From Bacteroidetes bacterium HLUCCA01 (GTDB taxonomy: Bacteria > Bacteroidota > Rhodothermia > Balneolales > HLUCCA01), in assembly GCA_001314545.1 (NCBI GenBank), contig LIHN01000001.1:588180-652179 (forward strand): a DNA stretch of 64,000 nucleotides. The letters are read 5' to 3'. A program made the position numbers and the translations under genes. The notes beneath the pieces were generated by a model. It was given only the letters and a program-made list of their open reading frames with translations. It did not search any database and was not told the DNA's origin. Positions within the stretch are counted from its first letter, which is position 1, and each line of letters opens with the position of its first letter. Shown in pieces: positions 37,705 through 46,696 of this stretch.

Positions 37705-39186
37705 TTAGAGGGTCTTTCTCAACCGGGCGACCGGCATGCCTAGTTGCTCTCTGTATTTGGAGACGGTTCTGCGGGCCACTTTATAACCCATTTTATTCAG
37801 CATCGCCGCAATTGCATCATCACTGAGAGGCTTGTTTTTATCTTCATCGCCTATAAGGCGGGCAATATGGTTTTTCACATCGCGATTTGATGCCGTTTCA
37901 CCGTCATCCGTTTCAATACCTTCATTGAAAAAGTATTTCAGTTCGTAAACTCCGAACTCCGTTTGCACATATTTCCCGTTTACGACCCGTGAAACCGTAG
38001 AAATATCCATACCTATGCGATCGGCTATGTCTTTGAGTATCATTGGCCTGAGGGTAGTGCCAAATCGGAAGAACTTTTCCTGCAGAGATACAATGGTTTT
38101 CATCACATTCATCAGGGTATGGGAGCGCTGATGAATGGCTTCCATAAACGCGCGCGCAGCTTCCATCTTTGTTTTAATAAAAGCCTTGGTTTCCCGATCA
38201 CCGGGACTGCCGGCCGATTTCTGCTGGAGCTCATCCCACATGGCCTTATACGCTTTTGAAATTCGCAGGGCAGGTCTGTTTTTTCGATGTAATTGTATCA
38301 CAAAATCCCCGCCGTCTTCGCCCTTGCTGTCATCGGGTTGGTAGGTTACCGTAAAATCGGGAACAACGTAGCTTTGCACCTCCTCCGTGTCGGTACTGCC
38401 TCCGGGCTTAGGATCAAGTTTTTGAATGCATTCATAGGCCTCACGAAGCTGATCGTCACTAAGGTTCAGGCGTTTCTGAACACGGTCAAAGTGTTTTTTT
38501 TCGAATAATTCCCACTCTTCGCTGATGATTCGTAATGCATGATTGCGGCCGGGCTCAGATGCTGGCTGTTGTTCGAGCTGTATTTTCAGACATTCCTGTA
38601 AATTCCGGGCGGCAATTCCGGGGGGATCAAGTCGTTGAATTTTTTTCAGGACCTGTTCGGCTTCATACAGTTCAATAAAATCACCGGTATTGAAGATGAT
38701 GCTGTCAACGATGGCGTTCAGGTCTCTTCGCAAGTAACCGTCTTCTTCAACAGAACCCAGAATTTGTTCCGCAATCAGGAGCTCTTTATCCGTCAGATCC
38801 AGCAGACCGACCTGCCGTTCGAGGTCTTCCAGCAAATTTTCATGGTAGGGTTTGGGGATTTCGACCCACTCTTCGGCATTCGCGGGGTTATACATCTTGC
38901 CTTCATAGTCGCTGTTGGCCATGAAGCTATCCCAGTCTATATCAGTGTGTTCATCGGTTGATTCGGTCACTTCAGATTGGTCGTCATCGCGATCACGTTC
39001 TTCCTGTATGGAGGCTATATCGTCGCTGAACTCTTCAAGTAATGGATTTTGCTCGAGCTCTTCTTTAACCCGCATTTCAATAGAAAGTGTGGGCAGCTGC
39101 AGCAGTTTTATGTACTGAATCTGCTGGGGAGAGAGCCGTTGCTGCAGTGACTGCCGCTGGCCCAGATATTGGCCTGTATTGATCAT
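37705..39186 (-). CDS. rpoN: RNA polymerase sigma-54 factor
   Basis: Sigma-54 directs transcription from -24/-12 promoters and needs AAA+ activators. The 493-residue protein has the glutamine- and leucine-rich region I (RQSLQQRLSPQQIQYIKLLQ, NPLLEE) and an acidic region II. The core-binding domain contains ADRIGMDISTVSRVVNGKYV, and the C-terminal RpoN box is ARRTVSKYREQLG. The length is normal. No sigma-54 activator gene (with a GAFTGA loop) is in this window. It overlaps the upstream DUF3109 gene by four bases. Confidence 0.96.
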   Translation of the reverse strand: MINTGQYLGQRQSLQQRLSPQQIQYIKLLQLPTLSIEMRVKEELEQNPLLEEFSDDIASIQEERDRDDDQSEVTESTDEHTDIDWDSFMANSDYEGKMYNPANAEEWVEIPKPYHENLLEDLERQVGLLDLTDKELLIAEQILGSVEEDGYLRRDLNAIVDSIIFNTGDFIELYEAEQVLKKIQRLDPPGIAARNLQECLKIQLEQQPASEPGRNHALRIISEEWELFEKKHFDRVQKRLNLSDDQLREAYECIQKLDPKPGGSTDTEEVQSYVVPDFTVTYQPDDSKGEDGGDFVIQLHRKNRPALRISKAYKAMWDELQQKSAGSPGDRETKAFIKTKMEAARAFMEAIHQRSHTLMNVMKTIVSLQEKFFRFGTTLRPMILKDIADRIGMDISTVSRVVNGKYVQTEFGVYELKYFFNEGIETDDGETASNRDVKNHIARLIGDEDKNKPLSDDAIAAMLNKMGYKVARRTVSKYREQLGMPVARLRKTL

Positions 39187-39773
39187 ATACCGGGACTGGT
39201 TTCTAGGGTACGGATGTACTGGCAGGCTGCCAGAAACTCCTCATACCAGGCTGAACCGTATTTTCGTTTCAGGGGCACGTCCAGATACTCGGCGAGGTAC
39301 TGATTGGCAGCCCGCCCGTGCGATACGGCCGGAGAGCAAAGCTCCGGTACAAATTCAAAATTCAGATAATCATACCCGCCGATGCTGACGATACGAATAG
39401 GGAAAAGGTGGCAGCTTAACGGTTTTTCCCAGTCGAAACGCCCTTCGTAGTACGCTTGCTGAATAGCACATTTGGCAATTCCTGCAGCATCGTAACGCAC
39501 AAAAACACATTCTGCATCACCCACGCAGGCAAGTTCCATAGTGTTTTGTTTGGCGCGAATCAGTCCTTTGAGCGCCACGGTAGCACGTGCCTCTTCTCTG
39601 AGTTCGTCTTTGAGAAGCCGCCATGCCCTGTTCAAGACCGCAACTTCATCTCTTTCAACTGGTGCACCTGCCTCTCCTACCACACAGCACGCTCCTTTAC
39701 ATGCTGTAAGATGGCATGCAAATCGGGCGTGGGCGATGTCGTCCGAAATAAGTGTTTGCTGTACCTGAAACAT
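39183..39773 (-). CDS. DUF3109 family cysteine-rich protein
   Basis: The 196-residue protein has conserved cysteines in CHLTACKGACCVVG (near 20-32), ACVGDAECVF (near 82-90), AKCAIQQAYY (near 100) and SCHLFPIRI (near 119). This pattern is diagnostic of DUF3109, related to the YkgJ-type zinc/iron-chelating families. The cysteine set suggests a bound metal or Fe-S cluster; the function is unknown. It is the promoter-proximal gene of a two-gene unit with rpoN, overlapping by ATGA. The pairing with rpoN may be no more than co-transcription. Confidence 0.85.
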   Translation of the reverse strand: MFQVQQTLISDDIAHARFACHLTACKGACCVVGEAGAPVERDEVAVLNRAWRLLKDELREEARATVALKGLIRAKQNTMELACVGDAECVFVRYDAAGIAKCAIQQAYYEGRFDWEKPLSCHLFPIRIVSIGGYDYLNFEFVPELCSPAVSHGRAANQYLAEYLDVPLKRKYGSAWYEEFLAACQYIRTLETSPGI

Positions 39774-39877
39774 AAGAACGAATATCTATTTAATGAATGA
39801 TACACAATTTCAGGCAAAATTTTATATAGCCTGCCAGAATAGGAGTATTGTTGGCACAATTATTGATAAGCAAAAAA

Positions 39878-39911
39878 AAAGCCCGCAGGTTAGTCCCGGC
39901 GGGCTTTTTTT
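39878..39911. terminator. Intrinsic terminator of trxA (bidirectional)
   Basis: AAAGCCCGC (39878-39886) pairs perfectly with GCGGGCTTT (39899-39907), with runs of A on the left and T on the right. On the minus strand it lies 20 bases after trxA. Confidence 0.88.
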
Positions 39912-39925
39912 GAATGTTCGGAGAC

Positions 39926-40249
39926 TCAGAGTTGAGCGTCAAGGTGTTTTTTCAGGTGTGTTTTGGGAACAGCACCGATTACCTGATCAACAACTTCACC
40001 ATTTTTGAAAATCAGGAGGGTTGGGATGCTGCGGATTCCGAATTTCATGGAAATCTGCGGGTTGGAGTCTACATCCACTTTGGCAATTTTAGCTTTTCCG
40101 TCGTACTCACCGGCCATCTCTTCAACGATGGGGCCGATCATACGGCATGGACCACACCACTCAGCCCAGAAATCTACCAAAACAGGTTTATCTGATTTGA
40201 GTACTTCATCATCAAAAGTGGCGTCGGTTACAGCAACTGGTTTAGACAT
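39926..40249 (-). CDS. trxA: Thioredoxin
   Basis: This is a cytosolic disulfide reductase of about 107 residues with the active site [10 protein letters not shown] near 28 and the cis-proline loop [12 protein letters not shown]. The ATG giving [12 protein letters not shown] was chosen. The frame stays open for 16 more codons to another ATG, but the best promoter overlaps that upstream ATG. It has its own promoter and terminator, so it is a single-gene unit between dnaE and the DUF3109 gene. Confidence 0.95.
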   Translation of the reverse strand: MSKPVAVTDATFDDEVLKSDKPVLVDFWAEWCGPCRMIGPIVEEMAGEYDGKAKIAKVDVDSNPQISMKFGIRSIPTLLIFKNGEVVDQVIGAVPKTHLKKHLDAQL

Positions 40250-40294
40250 AATAGTATTGTTTAACGTAGAGGTTGTATTTACATGTTTCGACAA

Positions 40295-40329
40295 CAAATA
40301 TACAGTTTATTTTTTGAAAAATCAGCAAA
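40295..40329 (-). promoter_or_regulatory. Bacteroidota-type promoter of trxA
   Basis: The minus strand holds TATATTTG (40295-40302), a full match to TAnnTTTG. A TTTG (40326-40329) lies 23 bases upstream, slightly further than the usual 19-21. Transcription would begin near 40288. That excludes the upstream ATG at 40297 and supports the thioredoxin start at 40249. Confidence 0.6.
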
Positions 40330-40343
40330 AGCCTGCAAAATGG

Positions 40344-43300
40344 CTACCGGTTACCGTCCATTTTCTCAAATAGAACATTTTCGTTGCCCAGAATACTGCG
40401 AACCTGCTTCATCAGTGCGTCTGAAGGGTCCACCACGAACTTTCGAACGTTCATCCGAAGCGGCGCCGGAGCACTTGAATACACATCGATAGCAACGGGT
40501 GTGAGCCCTTTGTGGCTGCTGAACAGATTACCCAGTTCGCGCAGTTGATCGGTCTGCAGGCTGTCTGTAAACATACGGAGGCGTAAACGAATTCTGCCCT
40601 GGTTTTTTTCACGCAGATTTTCAAGCCGGTCCATATTCCGGACAATTATTTTAGGCTGACCACTGGCATTGTCGGCTGTCCCGTCAACCACTACCAGGTT
40701 ATCAACCATAATGAGATTCATAAACTTGTCATAGGCTTCCGAGAACATCAGCAGTTCGGCAGTTCCAGCCTCATCTTCTATGGTGACGAAGGCAATTGGC
40801 CTGCCTTTCTTATCGCGTGTATGTCTGGCAACGGTAATGATACCCGCCACCGTCACGTTAGCCCGCTCGGGGGCAGCCGCCAGGCTGTCGCCGAGCTGAT
40901 GGGTACAAAAAAGCCGGGTATCATCGTTAAACCGGTCCAGCGGGTGGCCACTCAGATAAAATCCGATGTACTCGCGCTCACGTTTCAGCCGCTCCATACT
41001 GGTCCACATCGGGGCTTCTCTGAGTCGTGGTTCAGCCAGATCGCTTCCACCGGAAGCCTCAGCAAACAGGGATATCTGGTTTTGAGCTTCCTCCTGCTGC
41101 TTTCGCTGACCGTATAACACAATATCATCCAGAGATTCCAGCAGCTGATTTCGATTGGCGTGCAGGGTGTCAAAAGCACCTGCCTGTATGAGACTTTCGA
41201 TGGTTTTTTTATTGCAGTTTTTCAGATCAATCCTGGCAGCCATATCCATAATGGAAGAAAACTCTCCGTTGGCTGTACGTTCATCTACAATGGCTGCAAT
41301 GGCGTTGCCGCCCACCCCCTTGATGGCTTCCATCCCGTATTGAATTCGGCCTTCAACCACCACAAACTGCCCCTTGCCGGTATTGATGTTGGGTGCATCA
41401 ACAGGTATTCCGATGTGCTGACATTCTTCGATGAAGGACGATACTTTTTTGATATCTCCCATGTTGTGGGTAAGTACGGCAGCCATATACTCGGCCGGGT
41501 AGTTGGCCTTGAAATAGGCCGTATGATAGGCTACTACAGAGTAGGCGGCCGAGTGCGACTTATTGAACCCGTAACCGGCAAAAAATGCCATTTTTTCGAA
41601 GACATCCCCGGCAATTTTTTTATCGTATCCCTTCTCGTTGACCGCCCGATCCATGAAGATAGCTTTTTGCTTCTCCATTTCTTCCACTTTCTTTTTACCC
41701 ATAGCCCGGCGAAGAATATCGGCTTCACCCAGACTGTATCCGCCCATAGCCCTGGCTACCTGCATAATCTGTTCCTGGTAAACCATGATACCGTAAGTCG
41801 GCTCCAGAATGACTCGCAGGTCTTCATGCGGGTATTCAACCTCGCGCCTGCCATGTTTACACTCAATGTATTGGGGTATAAACTGCATAGGACCTGGTCG
41901 ATACAGCGCATTCATGGCTATAAGGTCGTCCATGACGGTTGGTTTGAGTTCTTTCAGGTACTTGCGCATGCCATCAGACTCAAACTGAAACGTGCCTACG
42001 GTATCGCCACGCTGGTACAAAGCGTACGTTTTGGTATCATCCAGGGGAATATCATCCAGGTTGTACTCCTTGTCATGATTTTCCCGGACATACTGGATGG
42101 CTGTTTTCAGAATGGAAAGTGTTTTTAACCCGAGGAAGTCCATTTTGAGCAAGCCGCAGTATTCTGCATTCGGGCCATCATACTGGGTGATTACGTCTTT
42201 TTCCTTTGAAAGAGCCACGGGAACATAATCATGTACATTACCGGGGGCAATAATGACCCCGGCAGCGTGAATACCGGTCTGCCGCGCGCATCCCTCCAGC
42301 GTACGCGCAAACTGCATCATTTTCCGTACCCCCTGATCCTCGGCATCAAATAATTTCGCGATGTCCTGGTAGGTTTCCGGATTTCTCTCCGGATTCAGCA
42401 CATGTTTGAAGGTGTCAACACCCGGCTTCTCCGGGAATAATTTCGCGATGCGGTTCACCTCGGCCAGCGGTACACCCAAAACCCGTCCCACATCCCGGAT
42501 TGCTGTTTTGGCTTTCATCGTACCGTAAGTAACAATCTGGGCCACGTTATCACGACCATATTTCTCTACGACATAATCGATCACAGCCTGTCTGCCTGCA
42601 TCGTCAAAATCGATGTCGATATCCGGTGGGGAGATACGTTCCGGATTCAGAAAACGCTCAAACAGCAGCCCGTAACGAAGCGGATCAATGTTAATAATCC
42701 CGATGCAGTAAGCCACAACACTTCCGGCTGCCGACCCCCTGCCCGGACCAACAAAAACACCACGGTTCCGTGCTTCCGTGGTGAAACCCTGCACAATCAG
42801 AAAGTATCCGGCAAAGCCCATTTTCTTGATGATGGCCAGTTCCATTTCGATGCGCTCGGTCACTTCCGAGGTGAGTTCCTTGTATTTTTTCTGTGCACCC
42901 TGATAGGTGAGCTCTCTGAGGTAGTCGTCCATGGTGACAAACCCCTCGGGCACCTGATAATGCGGCAGGAGCAATTCCGATGATAGTTTAATATCCTCGG
43001 TCTTGTCGACAATCTCATTGGTGTTGTCCAGGGCTTCCGGGACATCCTGAAACAGGGCCGCCATTTCCTCCGGCGACTTCAAATAAAATTCACTGCTGAG
43101 CTGATTGTTGTCATCGGTAAACCGAAACCGCTTTGGGTCGTGGATATCCGCATTGGTTTGAAGGGCAAGCAGAATATCATGGGCTTCGGAATCTTGCCGG
43201 TCAACGTAGTGGGAATCGTTGGTAGCAATCATTTTGACGTTGTACTCACGCGACCAGCGGATGAGCACCTCGTTGCATATTTCCTGATCGCGCAGCCCGT

Positions 43301-43820
43301 GGCGCTGCAACTCGATATAGTAATCATCGCCAAAGACATCCAGATACCATTCAAATACTTTTTTTGCCTCTGCCTCGCCGTGACGCAAAATGGTCTGATT
43401 GACCTCACTGGCCAGACAGCAGGTAGTAGCAATGAGTCCTTCACTGTGCTCCTGAAGTACCGTTTTATCGATGCGGGGTTTATAATACAGTCCCTCGATA
43501 TACCCCAACGAAGTGAGTTTGACCAGGTTCTTGTAGCCCGTGCTGTTTTTGGCCAGGAGTACCTGGTGGTAGCGTTCTTTATTTTCCCGATCGGCCATTC
43601 GGGTGGGTGTCACGTAAAACTCACAGCCGATTACGGGCTTGATGCCTTTTTTCCCGGCTTCGTTGACAAAAGACGGTACACCGAACATATTCCCGTGATC
43701 GGTGATGGATATAGCCGGCATATTGCAGCTGCAGGCTTTGTCGATGAGTTTATCAATAACTGCGGCGCCGTCAAGCAGACTGTATTGGGTGTGGCAATGT
43801 AGATGTGAAAACTGTGGCAC
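40344..43820 (-). CDS. dnaE: DNA polymerase III alpha subunit
   Basis: This is the replicative DNA polymerase catalytic subunit, about 1158 residues. The N-terminal PHP domain starts PQFSHLHCHTQYSLLDG. The C-family polymerase core carries the catalytic aspartates in PDIDIDFDD near 403 and another in the EYCGLLKMDFLGLKT region. Helix-hairpin-helix and OB-fold domains follow (VTVAGIITVARHTRDKKG near 1010). All nine PHP metal-ligand positions appear intact. I propose the GTG that yields MPQFSHLHCHT because family members begin there; an in-frame ATG 14 codons earlier (43862) is the alternative. The length is normal. Confidence 0.95.
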   Translation of the reverse strand: MPQFSHLHCHTQYSLLDGAAVIDKLIDKACSCNMPAISITDHGNMFGVPSFVNEAGKKGIKPVIGCEFYVTPTRMADRENKERYHQVLLAKNSTGYKNLVKLTSLGYIEGLYYKPRIDKTVLQEHSEGLIATTCCLASEVNQTILRHGEAEAKKVFEWYLDVFGDDYYIELQRHGLRDQEICNEVLIRWSREYNVKMIATNDSHYVDRQDSEAHDILLALQTNADIHDPKRFRFTDDNNQLSSEFYLKSPEEMAALFQDVPEALDNTNEIVDKTEDIKLSSELLLPHYQVPEGFVTMDDYLRELTYQGAQKKYKELTSEVTERIEMELAIIKKMGFAGYFLIVQGFTTEARNRGVFVGPGRGSAAGSVVAYCIGIINIDPLRYGLLFERFLNPERISPPDIDIDFDDAGRQAVIDYVVEKYGRDNVAQIVTYGTMKAKTAIRDVGRVLGVPLAEVNRIAKLFPEKPGVDTFKHVLNPERNPETYQDIAKLFDAEDQGVRKMMQFARTLEGCARQTGIHAAGVIIAPGNVHDYVPVALSKEKDVITQYDGPNAEYCGLLKMDFLGLKTLSILKTAIQYVRENHDKEYNLDDIPLDDTKTYALYQRGDTVGTFQFESDGMRKYLKELKPTVMDDLIAMNALYRPGPMQFIPQYIECKHGRREVEYPHEDLRVILEPTYGIMVYQEQIMQVARAMGGYSLGEADILRRAMGKKKVEEMEKQKAIFMDRAVNEKGYDKKIAGDVFEKMAFFAGYGFNKSHSAAYSVVAYHTAYFKANYPAEYMAAVLTHNMGDIKKVSSFIEECQHIGIPVDAPNINTGKGQFVVVEGRIQYGMEAIKGVGGNAIAAIVDERTANGEFSSIMDMAARIDLKNCNKKTIESLIQAGAFDTLHANRNQLLESLDDIVLYGQRKQQEEAQNQISLFAEASGGSDLAEPRLREAPMWTSMERLKREREYIGFYLSGHPLDRFNDDTRLFCTHQLGDSLAAAPERANVTVAGIITVARHTRDKKGRPIAFVTIEDEAGTAELLMFSEAYDKFMNLIMVDNLVVVDGTADNASGQPKIIVRNMDRLENLREKNQGRIRLRLRMFTDSLQTDQLRELGNLFSSHKGLTPVAIDVYSSAPAPLRMNVRKFVVDPSDALMKQVRSILGNENVLFEKMDGNR

Positions 43821-43862
43821 GGTGGAAATGTATTCAATAGTGAGCAAGGAATTGCCTGGCAT

Positions 43863-44188
43863 GCTGTCAATTCAGCAGAAATCACGGTAAAACCGGCAGG
43901 AAGCAGGCATTATGGGAGACTGGAATGCACCCGCCTCACACATATATCTAACATAATCAAAAAAAAATTGAAGCCCGCTATTGATTATTTCTGAAAGGGA
44001 TTTCAAGCAAATATTGTGCAACGTAATCCGGCCTGCAGCGTACAATAAAGCGCTTTTCTTAACAGAACAGCGAATACAGCAAAAAATGTAAAAAGGCGGT
44101 CAAACCGTGTAAGGCAACTCGGCCAAAATGACCGCATCTTTATAACAGCCTGATGATGGCAGAACAGATATAAATCCAGGAGGAAAAT
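43863..44188. other. Intergenic leader region between dnaE and tonB
   Basis: This gap separates the divergent dnaE and tonB genes and holds no gene that I can see. It is A+T rich and must contain both promoters, but no full TAnnTTTG box was found. GCGGTCA (44096-44102) and TGACCGC (44129-44135) form a 7-bp inverted repeat about 55 bases before tonB. Confidence 0.5.
44178..44183 (+). promoter_or_regulatory. Strong Shine-Dalgarno sequence of tonB
   Basis: A complete AGGAGG lies five bases before the tonB ATG. This stands out because most genes of this window, like most of the Bacteroidota group, show no such site. It fixes the tonB start. Confidence 0.7.
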
Positions 44189-44881
44189 ATGAACCTCATT
44201 CGTTTAAAAAAGCCGCATGCCGATGTACACAGGTACCATCCATTGTACATTAAATTTGGAACAATAACTACCTTATTGATCTTCATAGCCATGTTTCGCA
44301 TCAATTTTGATGTTCAACGTGAAGCCACTTTTACAGCCGCCGAACAGGACGTCGTGGAAATTGAGGAAATCATTCAAACCGAACAGGTTGAAACGCCTCC
44401 GCCCCCACCACGGCCACCCGTACCCGTAGAGGTACCCAATGACGCCATTGTGGAAGATGATATACTTGATTTAGGATTTGAGCTGGACCTGGACGGTCCG
44501 CTGGATTTACCGCCACCCCCTGCACCTATGGCTGACGGTGATGAAGAAGAAGAGCCGGAAATCTTTGTAGTGGTTGAAAGAATGCCCGAACTCATCGGCG
44601 GACTGGCCCAGCTCCAGAGCTCCATCGTCTATCCTGAAATTGCCAGGCTGGCCGGCATTGAAGGCCGCGTAATGGTCCAGTTTGTGATTGACGAAGAAGG
44701 CAGGGTGCATAACCCTACCGTAGTGCGCGGAATTGGCGGCGGATGCGATGAAGCTGCTATCGAGGCGGTCAAAGACGCCCGATTTACTCCGGGCATGCAG
44801 CGCGGGCAACCCGTCAAGGTACGGTACACGTTGCCCATCACATTCCGTCTGTCACAGGCAGACCGCGCAAACAGCAAATAA
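44189..44881 (+). CDS. TonB-family energy transducer
   Basis: TonB transmits the proton-motive force from the inner membrane to outer-membrane receptors. The 230-residue protein has a cytoplasmic N-terminus, one membrane anchor (about 21-41) and a periplasmic spacer rich in proline and acidic residues (TPPPPPRPPVPVEVP, LPPPPAP, DGDEEEEPE). The C-terminal TonB_C domain follows (IVYPEIARLAGIEGRVMVQF ... AIEAVKDARFTPGMQRG). No exbB or exbD is adjacent. It has an unusually good ribosome-binding site and two downstream terminators. The family call is firm; which receptors it serves is unknown. Confidence 0.92.
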   Translation: MNLIRLKKPHADVHRYHPLYIKFGTITTLLIFIAMFRINFDVQREATFTAAEQDVVEIEEIIQTEQVETPPPPPRPPVPVEVPNDAIVEDDILDLGFELDLDGPLDLPPPPAPMADGDEEEEPEIFVVVERMPELIGGLAQLQSSIVYPEIARLAGIEGRVMVQFVIDEEGRVHNPTVVRGIGGGCDEAAIEAVKDARFTPGMQRGQPVKVRYTLPITFRLSQADRANSK

Positions 44882-44943
44882 ACTGATCTTTTACTTCGTG
44901 TTCCTGGATAAACGGCATAGCTATTCTTCTTGAGAGTATTAAA

Positions 44944-44984
44944 CGGGAGGACTCAACGCCAAGTGAGTTCTCCTGTTTTTTTTT
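44944..44984 (+). terminator. Intrinsic terminator after tonB
   Basis: CGGGAGGACTCA (44944-44955) pairs with TGAGTTCTCCTG (44964-44975), a 12-bp stem with two wobble pairs, followed by a run of nine T. Confidence 0.88.
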
Positions 44985-45034
44985 AAAATTTTGTGTAGCA
45001 GGAACGGATTTTTTGATTTTGTGTCGTGTTGTGT

Positions 45035-45073
45035 AACGTCGGGCAGCCCATAGCTGTCTGACGTTTTTTATTT
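45035..45073 (+). terminator. Second plus-strand terminator without an obvious gene
   Basis: AACGTCGGGCAGC (45035-45047) pairs with GCTGTCTGACGTT (45053-45065), a 13-bp stem with two wobbles, followed by TTTTTTATTT. The minus strand has no T-run after the stem, so it does not serve the histidine-kinase operon. It is either a back-up for tonB or the end of a small transcript beginning near 44986-45020. Confidence 0.75.
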
Positions 45074-45181
45074 CGGCTGGCGATAGTTGACCAGATACCG
45101 CCGGTCCGTTGCTGAGGTACCTGTCTGTGACATCCGGAGAAAGGCTGGAAAATATGGCTGCGCTTCCGGGCGGACAGTGAC

Positions 45182-46687
45182 CTAATGAACACCGAGCTCG
45201 GCCAGTATCCTGTTGGATGTCAGCTCATAGCGGGGCAGGGTCACGGCAAATTCTGCGCCACCCAGGGTGCTCTCCCCCACTTCCAGGGTACCGCCGTGTT
45301 TCATTACCAACTCCCTCGAAATAGATAAGCCCAGACCCAGCCCGTAATTCCCGCTGCTATTGCGTGTGGTAAAGCTGGGTTTGAAGATTTTTTCGCGCAG
45401 ATCCGGGGGAACCCCCGGCCCGTTATCGCCGATACGAATAGTTACATAGCGGGCGCTTATTTCGGATCGAATGTAGATTTTCCCGGTGTCGTTGAGAATA
45501 TCACAGGCATTCACGATGATGTTGGTCCAGACTTGATTGAGTTCAGCCGGATCAGCTTTAACGGGTGGCAGCTCAGGGTCTACCTGCATATCCAGCTCCG
45601 TGCCTTTGAGACGGTTCCCGAGAACATGCAAGGAGTCGGACAGCCCTTCGAACATATTTATGCTTTCTACCTGGCTGGACCCCTGTCTGCTATAGCGTTT
45701 CAGGCTCTGAACAAGACCTGCTATTCTTCCGGAGGTAATTCGGATAAGCCTGAGCTGCATACCCGCTTCCATATAATTCAGACCGGTCCGTAATTCGGAA
45801 ATCTTCCCCTTCCGATAGAGTTTCCGACATTGCGCAATTGCCTCATCGGACAAGAGTACCAGTTTGCGGATTTCGGAGGATTTCAAATCAGCAAACTCCG
45901 CCTTCAGCGAGCGTTCCAAATCACGATTTTTGGCAGTCTGAATTTTAGCGGAGTCCAGGCCCCATCCAAAAAACATCCTTCCGAGTTCTGTTTTTCCTTT
46001 CTGCTCCTCACTAAAAAGAGACGGGAGTAATTCGGTCATATAGGTGACCGCATTTTCCAGGGCTGCGGCGGGATTATTGATTTCGTGGGCAACGCCGGCA
46101 ACAAGCTGGCCGAGTGTAGCCATTTTCTCCTGATGCACAAGGCGGTTGTGGGCACTTTTCAGCTCCTGCATAGCTTCCATAAGCCTGGTATGTTCCTGAT
46201 CCAGCTCATGGTTAATCGTATTCATGCGTACGTTCAGATCTACTACCTGAGCGTAGCGATCCATCAGGTTGGCCGTGAGCATCTGCCTTCCCATTACGGA
46301 AAGGCTGGAGTCATCACTTAAGATTAATTCCACTTCGTGACGGTTCAGCCGGAATATCCTTGAGGGCTTCTCCACTACGGCCTGGGTAAGGGTGAGTCTG
46401 TTGGAAAAAAAGGACATTACCCCAAAAATTCCGCCGGGCTCAATATCCGTCACCTGCACCGGTACCCCGTCTTCGGTTTTATACAACTTAACGCAACCAC
46501 GCAGCAAAATATAAAGATGGCGGGCACGCTGGCCTTCACTGAATAGTATTTCCCCTTCTACCGAATCAAATATATCCGGCTTAAACAGGTTTTTTCCCCG
46601 GATTTTATGGATGAACTCATCCAGAGCGGCAGTCGGATTCGACTGCCACTGGATAAAGAAACGGGCCTGACGGTACAGTGAAGTCAT
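45182..46687 (-). CDS. Soluble histidine kinase with cyclic-nucleotide-binding-type sensor domain
   Basis: The 501-residue protein has no membrane helices. An N-terminal cNMP-binding-type beta-roll (about 28-135) lacks the usual Glu and Arg that hold cAMP: the stretch reads GGIFGVMSFFSNRLTLTQAVV. A coiled coil (about 145-185) leads to the HisKA helix with the phospho-acceptor His201 in VAGVAHEINNP. Roughly 90 residues are inserted before the second DHp helix resumes (MQLRLIRITSGRIAGLVQSL). The HATPase domain carries N (IIVNACD), GDNGPGVP and GLGLGLSI. It is the last gene of the transporter - regulator - kinase operon, nine bases after the regulator. The signal it senses is unknown. Confidence 0.9.
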   Translation of the reverse strand: MTSLYRQARFFIQWQSNPTAALDEFIHKIRGKNLFKPDIFDSVEGEILFSEGQRARHLYILLRGCVKLYKTEDGVPVQVTDIEPGGIFGVMSFFSNRLTLTQAVVEKPSRIFRLNRHEVELILSDDSSLSVMGRQMLTANLMDRYAQVVDLNVRMNTINHELDQEHTRLMEAMQELKSAHNRLVHQEKMATLGQLVAGVAHEINNPAAALENAVTYMTELLPSLFSEEQKGKTELGRMFFGWGLDSAKIQTAKNRDLERSLKAEFADLKSSEIRKLVLLSDEAIAQCRKLYRKGKISELRTGLNYMEAGMQLRLIRITSGRIAGLVQSLKRYSRQGSSQVESINMFEGLSDSLHVLGNRLKGTELDMQVDPELPPVKADPAELNQVWTNIIVNACDILNDTGKIYIRSEISARYVTIRIGDNGPGVPPDLREKIFKPSFTTRNSSGNYGLGLGLSISRELVMKHGGTLEVGESTLGGAEFAVTLPRYELTSNRILAELGVH

Positions 46688-46696
46688 GATCTGGGA

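Noticed and set aside
39851..39867. TTGGCAC followed by TTGAT, resembling a sigma-54 promoter close to rpoN
   Set aside because: The -12 half reads GA where GC is needed, and on that strand it points into the terminator and the antisense of trxA rather than toward a gene.
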